DNA from: Haladaptatus sp. QDMS2
Lineage (GTDB): Archaea; Halobacteriota; Halobacteria; Halobacteriales; Halococcaceae
Direction of reading: 5' to 3'
DNA length: 64,000 nucleotides
Assembly: GCF_029338295.1 (NCBI RefSeq)
Contig: NZ_CP119791.1
Span: 2,294,001-2,358,000 of the forward strand
The notes below the pieces were generated by a model. The model was given only the letters and a program-made list of their open reading frames with translations, did not search any database and was not told the DNA's origin. Each line of letters opens with the position of its first letter. The stretch's first letter is position 1. Made by a program: the position numbers and the translations under genes. This document shows, piece after piece, positions 1-8,028 of the stretch.

Positions 1-816
1 GCCGCCACGGAGGTCGTCCGCCGGGTCGGCTTCCTGCTCGGCCCGCTGTTCGCGACGGCCATCTTCGCGCTCACCGCCGGGTTCCTCGACGGCTTTCAGT
101 TCGTGCTTGTCGTCGCGATTGGCTTCGCCGTGGTCGCGACGGTCGCCCAGCGCCTCCTCTACGACCCGATCGGCGACACGCTTGGGAAAGCGTGGGCCGG
201 ACTCGCGTCGGTGCGCGAGGACCTCGCCGCGCTCCCCCGGCCGCTGCGCCCGTTGCTCGTCGCGGACACTCTCGTCCGGTTCGCCAACGGGATGGTGTAC
301 GTCTTCTTCGTCCTCGTCGTGGTCGACCGCTTACAGGTGAGCGCGACCCTGCCAGTCGTTGGCCTCCTGCGCCCGGAGGCGTATTTCGGGGTGTTGCTCG
401 CCGTGGAGATGGTGGTCGCGTTGCTTGTCATGCTCCCGAGCGCGTGGGTGGCCGACAACTGGGGGCTCAAACCCGTCGTTGCCGCCGGGTTTTCGGTGTA
501 CGCGCTCACCCCCATTCTCCTCATATCCGCACCACCGGAGGCACTCGTGGTCGCGCTCGTCTTCGCGTTCTCGGGCCTGCGCTTTGCGGGCCTTCCCGCA
601 CACAAGGCGCTCATCGTCGGCCCCGCAGAGAAAGGGGCTGGCGGGCGAGTCACGGGAGCGTACTACCTGCTCAGGAACGCACTCACTGTGCCGGGGGCGG
701 CCGTGGGCGGCTTTCTCTACGCCCAATCACCGACGATCGCGTTCACCGTGGCTACCGTCGTTGGCCTCGTCGGGACGCTCGTGTTCGTGGTGTTCGGGGT
801 CGAGCCGACAACATAA
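1..816 (+). CDS. MFS transporter, C-terminal part (5' end outside window)
   Basis: The open frame enters from the left edge and ends at a TAA, giving 271 visible residues. The protein is strongly hydrophobic, with about seven membrane segments, and charged loops typical of the major facilitator superfamily. A central cytoplasmic stretch after about residue 60 (basic and acidic, RxxLxxLPRPLRPLL-like) fits the loop between the two six-helix bundles, so roughly half of a 12-TM carrier is visible. The substrate cannot be told. A peroxiredoxin gene follows on the same strand after 31 nt. An internal GTG at 103 is not a believable start because the reading frame and hydrophobic pattern continue upstream. 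Confidence 0.8.
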   Translation, partial: AATEVVRRVGFLLGPLFATAIFALTAGFLDGFQFVLVVAIGFAVVATVAQRLLYDPIGDTLGKAWAGLASVREDLAALPRPLRPLLVADTLVRFANGMVYVFFVLVVVDRLQVSATLPVVGLLRPEAYFGVLLAVEMVVALLVMLPSAWVADNWGLKPVVAAGFSVYALTPILLISAPPEALVVALVFAFSGLRFAGLPAHKALIVGPAEKGAGGRVTGAYYLLRNALTVPGAAVGGFLYAQSPTIAFTVATVVGLVGTLVFVVFGVEPTT

Positions 817-847
817 CGGGTTTCGTCGTGGGGTCCCAAGCAAGGGT

Positions 848-1303
848 ATGCTCGAAGTCGGAGACGAGGCTCCCTCGTTCACACTCACGAATCAGGACGG
901 CGAGGACGTTTCACTCGCGGACTACGCTGGCAGACACGTCGTCGTTTACTTCTACCCGCGGGCCGACACGCCCGGCTGTACCACCGAAGCCTGCGAGTTT
1001 CGCGACCTCTGGAAGCAGTACGAAGCGCGCGACATCGCGGTGCTCGCCATCAGTGACGACCCTGTTGGCGACCTACAGGACTTCGCTGAAAAGTACGACC
1101 TGCCCATCGAACTTCTGAGCGACGAGTCGGGTGCGGTCGCCGCAGCTTACGACTCCTACGGCGAGAAGAACATGTTCGGCAAGACGTTCGACGGCGTGTT
1201 CCGGAACACCTACCTCGTCGGGCCTGACGGCACCGTCGTCGACGTCTACCGGAACGTCACACCGGAGGGCCACGCAGCGACCGTCCTCAAAGCGCTCGAC
1301 TAG
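848..1303 (+). CDS. bcp: Peroxiredoxin, BCP/PrxQ type
   Basis: Thiol peroxidase of 151 residues that reduces hydrogen peroxide and organic hydroperoxides in the cytoplasm. The thioredoxin-fold N-terminus (GDEAPSFTL) is followed by the active-site motif TPGCTTEACEF. Cys44 is the peroxidatic cysteine and Cys49, five residues on, is the resolving cysteine typical of atypical two-Cys PrxQ proteins. The start is the ATG at 848; the longer upstream frame has no such homology. The gene ends in a 3-4 nt tail-to-tail overlap with the regulator on the opposite strand. Family assignment is firm; the electron donor is unknown. Confidence 0.93.
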   Translation: MLEVGDEAPSFTLTNQDGEDVSLADYAGRHVVVYFYPRADTPGCTTEACEFRDLWKQYEARDIAVLAISDDPVGDLQDFAEKYDLPIELLSDESGAVAAAYDSYGEKNMFGKTFDGVFRNTYLVGPDGTVVDVYRNVTPEGHAATVLKALD

Positions 1304-2076
1304 TCGGTCACGCACTCGGCCAATTCACGGTACGATTCGAACTGCGCTCTGCCCCACGCGATGGCGTCTGCGTCGTGGTTAGTGACGAACGCCCGCATGT
1401 TCTGGCGGCTGTCGTAGAGGCTTATTCCCACGAACGGTTCCGGTTCCTCGACCACGATAAGTTCGTACGGGAGCGGTTCCTCGGTCGTGAAAAAGCGGAA
1501 ATTTTCGAGCGCGAACACGTCCTCCATCACGTCCGCGTACTCGGAGACGAGGTAGGTGACGACGGAGGTCGTCGTGAGTAACTCGGCCTCGAGCGACCCC
1601 GAGCGCAACTCGTTTGCGAACAGTTCGACGTACCGAGACCGGGTAATCGGGGAAAACCCCTGGAGGCGCGAGGCCTCTCTGACCGCCTGCTCGAAGGCAT
1701 CGACCGGGCGGTCCGGGTCGTGGGAGACGGCGTGGACCACCTCGCCGCCACAGAACACGTCGGCAGGGAGGTTCGCTTCGCGAGGGAGGTCAGAGAGGGG
1801 CGTTTCGAGTTCACAGAGCGTTTTTAGATTCTCGTAAAACGAGTCGTACAGTTCGACTACGAGTCGCCCAAACGTCGTCAGATGGTACTTGCCACCGTCC
1901 TGTTCGACGAGTCTGAGCGCCTCGAGTTCACGCGTCCCCCGGTAGACGGTCGAGCGTGACGCCCCGAGTGCGTCTACGAGGTCTCGCGTGTCCTGTGGGC
2001 CGTCGAGGAGGCACGTCACGAGTTCGCTCCGTTTCCCGACGACCTCCATCGCCTCACGCGGTGCTGGCGTACCCAT
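1300..2076 (-). CDS. Winged-helix transcriptional regulator with FilR1-like domain
   Basis: A 258-residue DNA-binding regulator. Residues about 12-75 form a winged helix (the segment around DLVDALGASRSTVYRGTREL is the recognition helix region). The rest resembles the FilR1/DUF1724 domain of haloarchaeal and methanogen regulators, including a C-terminal block around YELIVVEEPEPFVGISLYDS. No ligand is known for the haloarchaeal members. It sits convergent with the peroxiredoxin, and just downstream of a small zinc-ribbon gene that shares its strand. The target is unknown; a link to the peroxiredoxin is only positional. Confidence 0.82.
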   Translation of the reverse strand: MGTPAPREAMEVVGKRSELVTCLLDGPQDTRDLVDALGASRSTVYRGTRELEALRLVEQDGGKYHLTTFGRLVVELYDSFYENLKTLCELETPLSDLPREANLPADVFCGGEVVHAVSHDPDRPVDAFEQAVREASRLQGFSPITRSRYVELFANELRSGSLEAELLTTTSVVTYLVSEYADVMEDVFALENFRFFTTEEPLPYELIVVEEPEPFVGISLYDSRQNMRAFVTNHDADAIAWGRAQFESYRELAECVTD

Positions 2077-2127
2077 ACTCTACTCTGTGATGAAGCGTCA
2101 GGTGGATAAGCGTACGGGTGGGTTGGT

Positions 2128-2274
2128 TCACTCGATTTCGAGCCGGGCGATGTCGGCTTCGCCGCAGTACGGACACTCACTGAATGCGGACTCGACGGTC
2201 GTTCCACACTCTCGGCACTCGTAGACGACTGGGTCGTCGTCGACGGCAAATACGGTTTTTACTCTATCTAACAC
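2128..2274 (-). CDS. Small CPxCG-type zinc-ribbon protein (48 aa)
   Basis: A short frame with GTG start and TGA stop encoding VLDRVKTVFAVDD... followed by YECRECG and SECPYCG, two CxxC knuckles 14 residues apart that would bind one zinc ion. A GGGGAG ribosome-binding site lies about 7 nt before the GTG, which favours this start over a GTG 27 nt upstream. Such minimal zinc-ribbon proteins are common and often conserved in haloarchaea, with mostly unknown or regulatory roles. It precedes the FilR1-like regulator on the same strand with a 51-nt gap. Confidence 0.7.
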   Translation of the reverse strand: MLDRVKTVFAVDDDPVVYECRECGTTVESAFSECPYCGEADIARLEIE

Positions 2275-2374
2275 GGATATTCTCCCCTGGCCGTTAGTCA
2301 CGTATTACAACTAATCCACCATAATTATGCAGTCGCTAGTTTTGACAAATCGGGCTGTTGAACAGTCACAACAG

Positions 2375-2788
2375 TTATCTATAATCGACGGACAGCGCGG
2401 TGTCCGGGGACGATGTCGCCCGCGTGTACGTCGGCGGCCCGCTACCCACCACGTCGAAGGCCTCAATGCGGATGACGAGGCGGCCTGCAGGGAGGGTTGC
2501 GCGCAGTAGTGGCCCCGTACTCGTCACGACGACGTAGGGCGGGGCGGCGACCGGTTGTGCCTGCATCGTCTCGCCGCCGGCCTCGACCGCCGTCACGAGC
2601 ATTGCGGGGTAGGTCGAGAGCACGCCCCGGTCCGTGAGGAGGGCGCGAAACGGTTCGACGACGTGCTCGCGGTCGCGTACTGACTCGTCCGGCCACGCCT
2701 CGCTCACGGCGTCTGCACACCGAAGCGTCTCGCGAATCAACTCCCCATACTCGGCTCCGAGCGCGCGCTGAATCCCCGCCGTGTCCAT
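2375..2788 (-). CDS. Conserved haloarchaeal hypothetical protein
   Basis: An approximately 137-residue soluble acidic protein with no family that I recognise. The N-terminal half is helical (GIQRALGAEYGELIRETLR) and the C-terminal half looks beta-rich (PYVVVTSTGPLLRATL, RLVIRIEAFDV). The ATG at 2788 is preferred; a GTG two codons earlier is possible. It overlaps the end of the upstream 110-residue gene, so the two are very likely an operon with coupled translation, and may act together. Confidence 0.6.
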   Translation of the reverse strand: MDTAGIQRALGAEYGELIRETLRCADAVSEAWPDESVRDREHVVEPFRALLTDRGVLSTYPAMLVTAVEAGGETMQAQPVAAPPYVVVTSTGPLLRATLPAGRLVIRIEAFDVVGSGPPTYTRATSSPDTALSVDYR

Positions 2789-2790
2789 CG

Positions 2791-3123
2791 TCACTCCGAG
2801 ATGGTGTTGAGGACGTAGGTGGAGAACCCAACCTCAGTGATGTCCTCCGCGTCCAGGGCTTCGAGCCAGCCCTTTTCCATGTGCCAGGTGCCGCGCAACG
2901 TTCCCTCCGTGTCGGTGACGCGGGCCTCGATTCTGCGTGGGCGGGCTGCCTGTTCGCGGTAAACCGTCACGACCTGTCCGACGCTCTGTTGTGGAACGCC
3001 CGTGCCCGGAGCAACCGTCTCGTATTCGAGTTCGAGCGTCTCCTGGGTTACCGTCGCGTCGGTCACGTAGACGCCGAAGCTCATCAGGTGCATTTCGAGC
3101 GTCTCTTCGAGCGACTCGCTCAT
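2791..3123 (-). CDS. Conserved haloarchaeal hypothetical protein, 110 aa
   Basis: A soluble acidic protein starting MSESLEETLEMHLMSFG. The sequence alternates beta strands (VYVTDATVTQETLELEYE, IEARVTDTEGTLRGTW), suggesting a small beta-barrel or beta-sandwich. No catalytic motif is visible. It is the first gene of a two-gene unit with the following hypothetical gene, whose start overlaps its stop. The next upstream gene on this strand, an Lrp-family regulator, ends 41 nt away and may be co-transcribed. No function is offered. Confidence 0.62.
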   Translation of the reverse strand: MSESLEETLEMHLMSFGVYVTDATVTQETLELEYETVAPGTGVPQQSVGQVVTVYREQAARPRRIEARVTDTEGTLRGTWHMEKGWLEALDAEDITEVGFSTYVLNTISE

Positions 3124-3164
3124 GGCTCACGAGAGGGGCGGCAGGCACATAATGGCCACCATCG

Positions 3165-3650
3165 TCACTCTTCTGCGAGTTCGTCGAGGAGGGTTTCGAG
3201 GCTGTAGCTGTCGAGTGCCCGATTGCTGTCGCGCAGCGTCGAGATGACGAACGTCGAGTTGGTGCGCTCTACCTCCTCCAGCGATTCGAAGTCGGTGATG
3301 AGGCGTTCTACCTTGTCCGCGTCAGAAAGCTGGGCGATGACGATGAAGTCCGTCTCGCCCATCGTGAAGTACGCCTTGGTCACGCCCTCGATGGCGAGCA
3401 GTTTCTCCTCTACGTCCTGGTGGGGGCCGTGGTAGTCGGTGAGCACCTCCACGATGACGGTGACGCCGAGGCCGAGTTCCTCTAAGTCGAGGTCGTAGAG
3501 GTCGTTGGTGATGACGCCTCGCTCTTTGAGTTTGTTCAGTCGGTAGTGAATCGTCGAGACCGGAATCTCCGTCTCCTCGTGGAGTTTCTCTGGACTCCCG
3601 GTTTCCAGGTCCACGATTGCCTTGAGCAGCGTGATGTCGCGCTCGTCCAT
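3165..3650 (-). CDS. Lrp/AsnC-family transcriptional regulator
   Basis: A 161-residue regulator with the standard two-domain plan: an N-terminal winged helix (residues 1-50; recognition segment IPVSTIHYRLNKLKERGVI) and a C-terminal RAM ligand-binding domain (about 65-140). Family members bind amino acids and control transport or metabolism. The ATG at 3650 starts the conserved MDERDITLLKAI; upstream codons in frame add a segment without homology. The gene is divergent from an EamA-family exporter, and a perfect palindrome lies between them next to the exporter TATA box, so control of that exporter is a good hypothesis. Confidence 0.9.
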   Translation of the reverse strand: MDERDITLLKAIVDLETGSPEKLHEETEIPVSTIHYRLNKLKERGVITNDLYDLDLEELGLGVTVIVEVLTDYHGPHQDVEEKLLAIEGVTKAYFTMGETDFIVIAQLSDADKVERLITDFESLEEVERTNSTFVISTLRDSNRALDSYSLETLLDELAEE

Positions 3651-3780
3651 TGGCCCAACCCACGCCACCGAGGCGGTTGAATCTATCCTCTCAGTGACGA
3701 GCCATGCGGACACCCAGCGCTCAATCTATAAGGATTAATTACCCATCAAAATCGAAGTTTGGACCAATTCTCGTATATTT

Positions 3781-3807
3781 CTACAAACTATAATGGATTG
3801 TTTGTAG
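3781..3807. promoter_or_regulatory. Perfect inverted repeat, likely Lrp-family operator
   Basis: CTACAAAC and GTTTGTAG are exact 8-bp inverted repeats separated by 11 nt. The right arm ends five bases before the TTTAAA box of the EamA gene. A 27-bp dyad of this size fits binding of a regulator dimer to one face of the helix. The regulator encoded divergently is the natural candidate. Confidence 0.65.
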
Positions 3808-3810
3808 TAG

Positions 3811-3818
3811 AGTTTAAA
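3811..3818 (+). promoter_or_regulatory. TATA box of the EamA exporter gene
   Basis: The AGTTTAAA box is about 28-33 nt upstream of the ATG at 3845. Transcription would then start within a few bases of that ATG, giving a leaderless or nearly leaderless mRNA, which is usual in haloarchaea and supports the 3845 start over the ATG at 3818. Confidence 0.6.
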
Positions 3819-3844
3819 TGCCTGCGTCTATTTCGACTAGACAC

Positions 3845-4777
3845 ATGAACAAACGGCTCCTCGCTATGTTCGCCCTCCTCGCGACGTTCTGGGGCACCTC
3901 CTTCGTCGCCATCGAGGTGGGCCTGCACGCATTCCCACCACTCCTGTTCGCCGCCCTGCGCTACGACGTCGCCGGGCTGATTATCCTCGGCTACGCGGCC
4001 CTGACCACAGACCGGTGGCTCCCACGCGCGAAAGACGAGTTACTGCTCGTCGCCATCACGGGCGTCACCATCATCGGCGCGTACCACGGCCTGCTCTATC
4101 TCGGCGCACAGCACGTCTCCGGCGCGATCGCCGCCGTCATCATCAGCCTCTCGCCGGTGTTGACCGCCGTCTTCGCGAGCACGTTGCTCCCAGACGAGTC
4201 GCTTCACCCGCTGGGGATTGCCGGCCTGCTGGCCGGTCTCGTCGGCGTGGTCGTCATCGCCAACCCCGACCCATCTAACCTGCTCTCTGCGAGTATGCTC
4301 GGCATCGTCCTCATCTTCCTCGGCGCGGCGAGTTTCGCCCTCGGGTCGGTGCTCACCCGGCCGATTCGCTCTGACCTCCCGCTCCCCACCCTGCAGGGCT
4401 GGGCGATGCTCCTCGGGTCCGGCCTGCTTCACGTCGTCAGCGTCGCTCGCGGTGAGTCGTTCGCCGCTATCGAGTGGACCCTTCCCGCCGTCACGTCGCT
4501 CACGTACCTGACGCTCATCTCGGGAGTCGTCGCGTTCCTGCTCTACTTCGAGTTGCTCGACATCCTCGGCCCAATCGAGATTAACCTCATCGGCTACCTC
4601 GAACCGGTCGTCGCCTCCACGATGAGCTTCCTCCTGCTCGGTCACGTCATCAGCGCACCGACGCTCGCTGGCTTCGTCGCCATCTTCGTCGGATTCGCGC
4701 TCATCAAGTACGAGACCCTGCAGGCGGCGTTCCACAGGGCGTCGGCCAGAGCGCGCCGAACCACCCACCGGTTCTGA
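3845..4777 (+). CDS. EamA/DMT-family transporter (ten-TM exporter)
   Basis: A 310-residue membrane protein with about ten transmembrane helices in two EamA repeats (residues about 5-140 and 150-285). Recognisable blocks include FWGTSFVAIEVGLHAFPPL near the N-terminus and the second repeat around ISGVVAFLLYFELLDIL. DMT-family proteins export amino acids or other metabolites. The ATG at 3845 is chosen from the leaderless promoter just upstream. A divergent Lrp-type regulator suggests that an amino acid or related compound is exported; the real substrate is unknown. Confidence 0.88.
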   Translation: MNKRLLAMFALLATFWGTSFVAIEVGLHAFPPLLFAALRYDVAGLIILGYAALTTDRWLPRAKDELLLVAITGVTIIGAYHGLLYLGAQHVSGAIAAVIISLSPVLTAVFASTLLPDESLHPLGIAGLLAGLVGVVVIANPDPSNLLSASMLGIVLIFLGAASFALGSVLTRPIRSDLPLPTLQGWAMLLGSGLLHVVSVARGESFAAIEWTLPAVTSLTYLTLISGVVAFLLYFELLDILGPIEINLIGYLEPVVASTMSFLLLGHVISAPTLAGFVAIFVGFALIKYETLQAAFHRASARARRTTHRF

Positions 4778-4819
4778 GCGCCATTTCTCTGCGAGAAACG
4801 TTCGAAAAACAGTCGCCCG

Positions 4820-5119
4820 CTACGCTTCTTCTTCGCCGCGCTCCGAGTACGCAGCGTAGCGAAGCAGGTTCAGACTCCACTCCTCTGGCAGGTCGGTGAT
4901 GAGGTCGTTTACGTCCTGAGATTCGTAGTCGTCCGAGAGAATTTCCGCGACGAAATCTGCGGCCTTGCCGTAGGCGACCGACTTGCCGAGTGACTCGCCT
5001 TTCTGCTCTGCGCTCCACTCGTCTTCGTACTCGATTGCTTCGAGTTTGTGGGCTCCAGAGAGGATGCGAAGACGGAGTCGAAGATTTTCCAGTGACTTGC
5101 GGTCGGATGAATCTTGCAT
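4820..5119 (-). CDS. Conserved haloarchaeal hypothetical protein, 99 aa
   Basis: A small charged helical protein starting MQDSSDRKSLENLRLRLRIL and ending with a Glu-rich tail. Predicted helices cover most of its length and no metal or catalytic motif is visible. It stands alone between the EamA gene (convergent, 42 nt) and a DUF6663-like gene upstream on the same strand. I do not recognise a function. Confidence 0.62.
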   Translation of the reverse strand: MQDSSDRKSLENLRLRLRILSGAHKLEAIEYEDEWSAEQKGESLGKSVAYGKAADFVAEILSDDYESQDVNDLITDLPEEWSLNLLRYAAYSERGEEEA

Positions 5120-5161
5120 AGCTATTGGCGTCTCGTATGTGGGCCTGTGGTATAAAATCCG

Positions 5162-5740
5162 CTACCGCCGCGGGCAGTCGTAGGTGTCCCGAACCGTGTC
5201 CGCGAGCATGCCGCCCTTCTCCAGACAGATGTAGACCACGACGAACGGTTCGACCTCCGGATTGAGAACGAACACCTCGTAGGGCGGCGCGACGTGCTCG
5301 CCGACCCGTTCGACGAGCGGTTCGAGAGGGGTGATGCCGTCGCGGAACTCGGAGAACAGGTCGCGTTCACCCGCCTGTTTCGCGAAGGTGTAGACGACGC
5401 CGTTTGGCTCGTTGTCGGTACTATAGGTGACGGTGGAGTTCATCCCCTCACCCATCGACTCACCCTCCTGCCAGGTGTCCTGGGCGGCCTCGAAGATGTT
5501 CGTCGCGCCGTCTACGAACTCGAACAGCGTCTCCGTGCGCACCGAGAGCGTCGTGACCCGCGGCGTGCCCGCTTCCCACTCGACTGTCGCGTCGATGGTG
5601 TAGCCCGGTTCGAGGTCGGCGACCGACTCGCCGACTGCCACGTACGTCGGGTCGTACGATTCGACGTCGAGCAGGAGGAGTTCGTTCTCCTCACGCGTGC
5701 TCTCGAGAACGCGAAACGTCCCGTGGGTCGTCACCTGCAT
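5162..5740 (-). CDS. DUF6663-like haloarchaeal protein
   Basis: A 192-residue soluble protein. The start at 5740 gives MQVTTHGTFRVLEST; the longer frame upstream overlaps the promoter zone of the divergent BtuF-like gene and looks non-coding. The N-terminal part appears to be a small beta-barrel (VGESVADLEPGYTIDATVEW), and the C-terminal part has a conserved YEVFVLNPEVEPFVVVYICL block. From memory it matches the haloarchaeal family called DUF6663; no activity is established. Confidence 0.65.
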   Translation of the reverse strand: MQVTTHGTFRVLESTREENELLLLDVESYDPTYVAVGESVADLEPGYTIDATVEWEAGTPRVTTLSVRTETLFEFVDGATNIFEAAQDTWQEGESMGEGMNSTVTYSTDNEPNGVVYTFAKQAGERDLFSEFRDGITPLEPLVERVGEHVAPPYEVFVLNPEVEPFVVVYICLEKGGMLADTVRDTYDCPRR

Positions 5741-5819
5741 GCCCGGCGGTAGGCCGGGGAGCCTCTTGAACCGCCCGTCTCGGGGATGACTTACAAGCGC
5801 CGACCCCCAACCGACGCCC

Positions 5820-6740
5820 ATGCGCATCGTCTCGCTCCTGCCCGCCGCCACCGAGTTGCTCTACGCCCTCGGCGTCACGCCCGTGGGCGTCAGCCACGAG
5901 TGTGACTACCCGCCCGCCGCCGCCAACCTGCCGTCCGTGGTCGAATCGCGCATCGACGCCTCGGCCACGAGCGCCGAAATCGACGTCCAGGTGCAGGCTG
6001 CGATGGCCGAACACGGCAGCGTCTACGCGCTCGACCGCGAGAAGCTGCGGACGCTCAACCCGGACGTCGTCGTCACGCAGGGCGTCTGTGACGTGTGCGC
6101 GGTCGATTCAGCGCTCGTCGAGACGGCCGTCCGCGATCTCGGCCTGGACGCCGAAGTCGTGACGACGGACGTTCACTCGCTCGCAGACCTGTATCGCGAC
6201 CTGCGGAAGGTGGGCGCGGTGACGGGTCAAGAGGAGGCGGCCGAGGAGGTCGTTTCTACACTGCAAGCGCGGGTCAGCGAGGTCGAATCGCGGGCGAGCG
6301 CAGCCGCTGAATCACCCACAGTCGCCGTCCTCGACTGGCTCGACCCGGTGATGGTCGCCGGTCACTGGATTCCCGAACTCGTGGAATTGGCTGGGGGAAC
6401 CTACCCACTCGCCGACGTGGGCGCGGAGTCCAGACCCCGCGAGTGGGCGACGATTCGGGAGTGCGACCCGGACGTGCTCGTCGCGGCTCCCTGTGGATTC
6501 GAACTGGCCGACGCCAGCGACGACGCCACGCAACTTCGCGAGAACCCGGGGTGGGACGACCTCACCGCGGTCCGGACGAACCGGGCCTACGCGATGGAGG
6601 GTCACCATCTCGTGAACCGCCCCGGCCCGCGACTCGTGGACACGCTCGAACATCTCGCACGACTGATTCATCCCGAGGAGTTCGGCAATCCAGACCCCAC
6701 CGTCGCGGCCACAATCTCCCGAACCATCCCCCCACGATGA
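5820..6740 (+). CDS. BtuF-like cobalamin-binding protein, no signal peptide
   Basis: A 306-residue protein of the periplasmic-binding fold class used for vitamin B12 (BtuF/TroA type). It starts directly with the fold (MRIVSLLPAATELLYALG), so it has no secretion signal and probably stays in the cytoplasm. Conserved cysteine motifs stand out: SHECDYPP near residue 25, QGVCDVCAVD near 90 and APCGF near 225. A paralogue with the same three motifs lies at 11233-12117. Its stop codon overlaps the start of the JAMM gene (ATGA). Role in B12 handling is inferred from family and from CbiA nearby. Confidence 0.82.
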   Translation: MRIVSLLPAATELLYALGVTPVGVSHECDYPPAAANLPSVVESRIDASATSAEIDVQVQAAMAEHGSVYALDREKLRTLNPDVVVTQGVCDVCAVDSALVETAVRDLGLDAEVVTTDVHSLADLYRDLRKVGAVTGQEEAAEEVVSTLQARVSEVESRASAAAESPTVAVLDWLDPVMVAGHWIPELVELAGGTYPLADVGAESRPREWATIRECDPDVLVAAPCGFELADASDDATQLRENPGWDDLTAVRTNRAYAMEGHHLVNRPGPRLVDTLEHLARLIHPEEFGNPDPTVAATISRTIPPR

Positions 6741-7150
6741 TTCGATTCACGCAGGAAGCGTACGACGCACTCGTGGACCACGCGATGGCGGGCGCACCCG
6801 AAGAGATCTGTGGCATCCTCGAAGGCGGGCGCGAAGGAGACACAGCACAGGTGCAGGCCGCCCACCCGGTCGAAAACGTGGCTGAACAGCCACGGACGCG
6901 CTATACCCTCGACCCGGAGGCACAGCTCGACGTGATGGAGGAAATCGAGGAGCGCGGCGCGTCAGTGGTTGGCTTCTATCACTCACATCCCGACGGGCCG
7001 ACGGGGCCGAGCGCCACCGACGAGGCTCAGGCGACGTGGCCTGGCTACTCGTACGTTATCGTCGCACTCGCGGGCCGCCCCTTCGTCGGGTCGTGGAAGT
7101 GGACCGGCGACCGGTTCGAACAGGAAGTCGTCTCAGTCGGCGGTGATTGA
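6737..7150 (+). CDS. JAMM/MPN+ metalloprotease, desampylase-like
   Basis: A 137-residue zinc protease of the JAB1/MPN/MOV34 type. The full JAMM signature is present: Glu23 in EEICGIL, then HSHPDGPTGPSATD giving His82, His84, Ser92 and Asp95. Haloferax HvJAMM1, its close relative, removes ubiquitin-like SAMPs from proteins and trims SAMP precursors. Translation is coupled to the upstream BtuF-like gene by an ATGA overlap. It ends 18 nt inside the tail of ubaA on the other strand, placing the SAMP-removing and SAMP-activating enzymes side by side. Confidence 0.9.
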   Translation: MIRFTQEAYDALVDHAMAGAPEEICGILEGGREGDTAQVQAAHPVENVAEQPRTRYTLDPEAQLDVMEEIEERGASVVGFYHSHPDGPTGPSATDEAQATWPGYSYVIVALAGRPFVGSWKWTGDRFEQEVVSVGGD

Positions 7151-7954
7151 ACAGGTTTCCGCATACTCCACGTCGTGGACGGACTCGATGGCCGGGTCCT
7201 CCCCGCAGACCGGGCACTCGGGATTCTTCTGGATGGTGACCTCCTCGAAGGTCATGTCCATCGCGTCGTAGAACAGCAGGCGACCGGTAAGCGTCTCGCC
7301 TTTGCCCATCAGGTGTTTCACCGTCTCCGTGGCCTGAATGCAGCCAACGGTCCCGGGGAGGACGCCGAGGACACCCGTCGTCGCGCAGTCGGGGACGGTT
7401 CCGGCCGGGGGCGCTTCGGGGAAGACACACCGATAACACGGCGAATCCTCGTCGCCCGAAAAGGTCGTGACCTGCCCCTCGAAGCGGTAAATCGCACCGT
7501 GCGAGAAGGGCGTGCCGGCGAGGGTGCAGGCGTCGTTCACGAGGTAGCGCGTCTGGAAGTTGTCGGAGCCATCGACCACGAAGTCGTAGTCCGCGATGAG
7601 GTCCTCTACGTTGTCGGGGGTGACGCGCAGTTCGTGGGTTTCGACGGTGATGTCGGGATTGAGTCGGGCCACGTACTCCGCGGCGCTCTCGACTTTCGGG
7701 TCGCCGATGTTCGCGTCGGCGTGGATGACCTGGCGCTGGAGGTTGCTCCGTTCGACCACGTCGTCGTCGGCGATGCCGAGGGTGCCCACGCCCGCGGCAG
7801 CGAGATACTGGATAATCGGTGCGCCGAGACCACCGGCACCAACGACGAGAACGCGGGCGTCGAGCAGGCGCTTCTGGCCCTCGGGGCCGACTTCGTCCAT
7901 GATGATGTGCCGGGAGTAGCGGTCGAGTTGTGTCGCGTCGAGGTCCAAGCCCAT
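7133..7954 (-). CDS. ubaA: E1-like SAMP-activating enzyme UbaA (ThiF/MoeB family)
   Basis: A 273-residue adenylyltransferase that activates ubiquitin-like SAMPs for protein conjugation and for sulfur transfer to molybdopterin and tRNA. The ATP-binding loop VVGAGGLGAP (about 37-46), the R-x-N-x-x-R-type region ERSNLQRQVI, zinc ligands CYRC (173/176) and CPVC (247/250), and catalytic Cys190 in TVPDCATTG are all present. The start at 7954 gives MGLDLDATQLDRYSRHI; longer upstream frame is basic non-coding. It is convergent with the JAMM protease gene. Confidence 0.95.
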   Translation of the reverse strand: MGLDLDATQLDRYSRHIIMDEVGPEGQKRLLDARVLVVGAGGLGAPIIQYLAAAGVGTLGIADDDVVERSNLQRQVIHADANIGDPKVESAAEYVARLNPDITVETHELRVTPDNVEDLIADYDFVVDGSDNFQTRYLVNDACTLAGTPFSHGAIYRFEGQVTTFSGDEDSPCYRCVFPEAPPAGTVPDCATTGVLGVLPGTVGCIQATETVKHLMGKGETLTGRLLFYDAMDMTFEEVTIQKNPECPVCGEDPAIESVHDVEYAETCSITAD

Positions 7955-8028
7955 GGCTTCAGATTGGCGGTGGTGGAGGATAAACGCCCGGGTGAGGCTT
8001 ATCACGCCCCCATCCCTACCCCCGAGCA

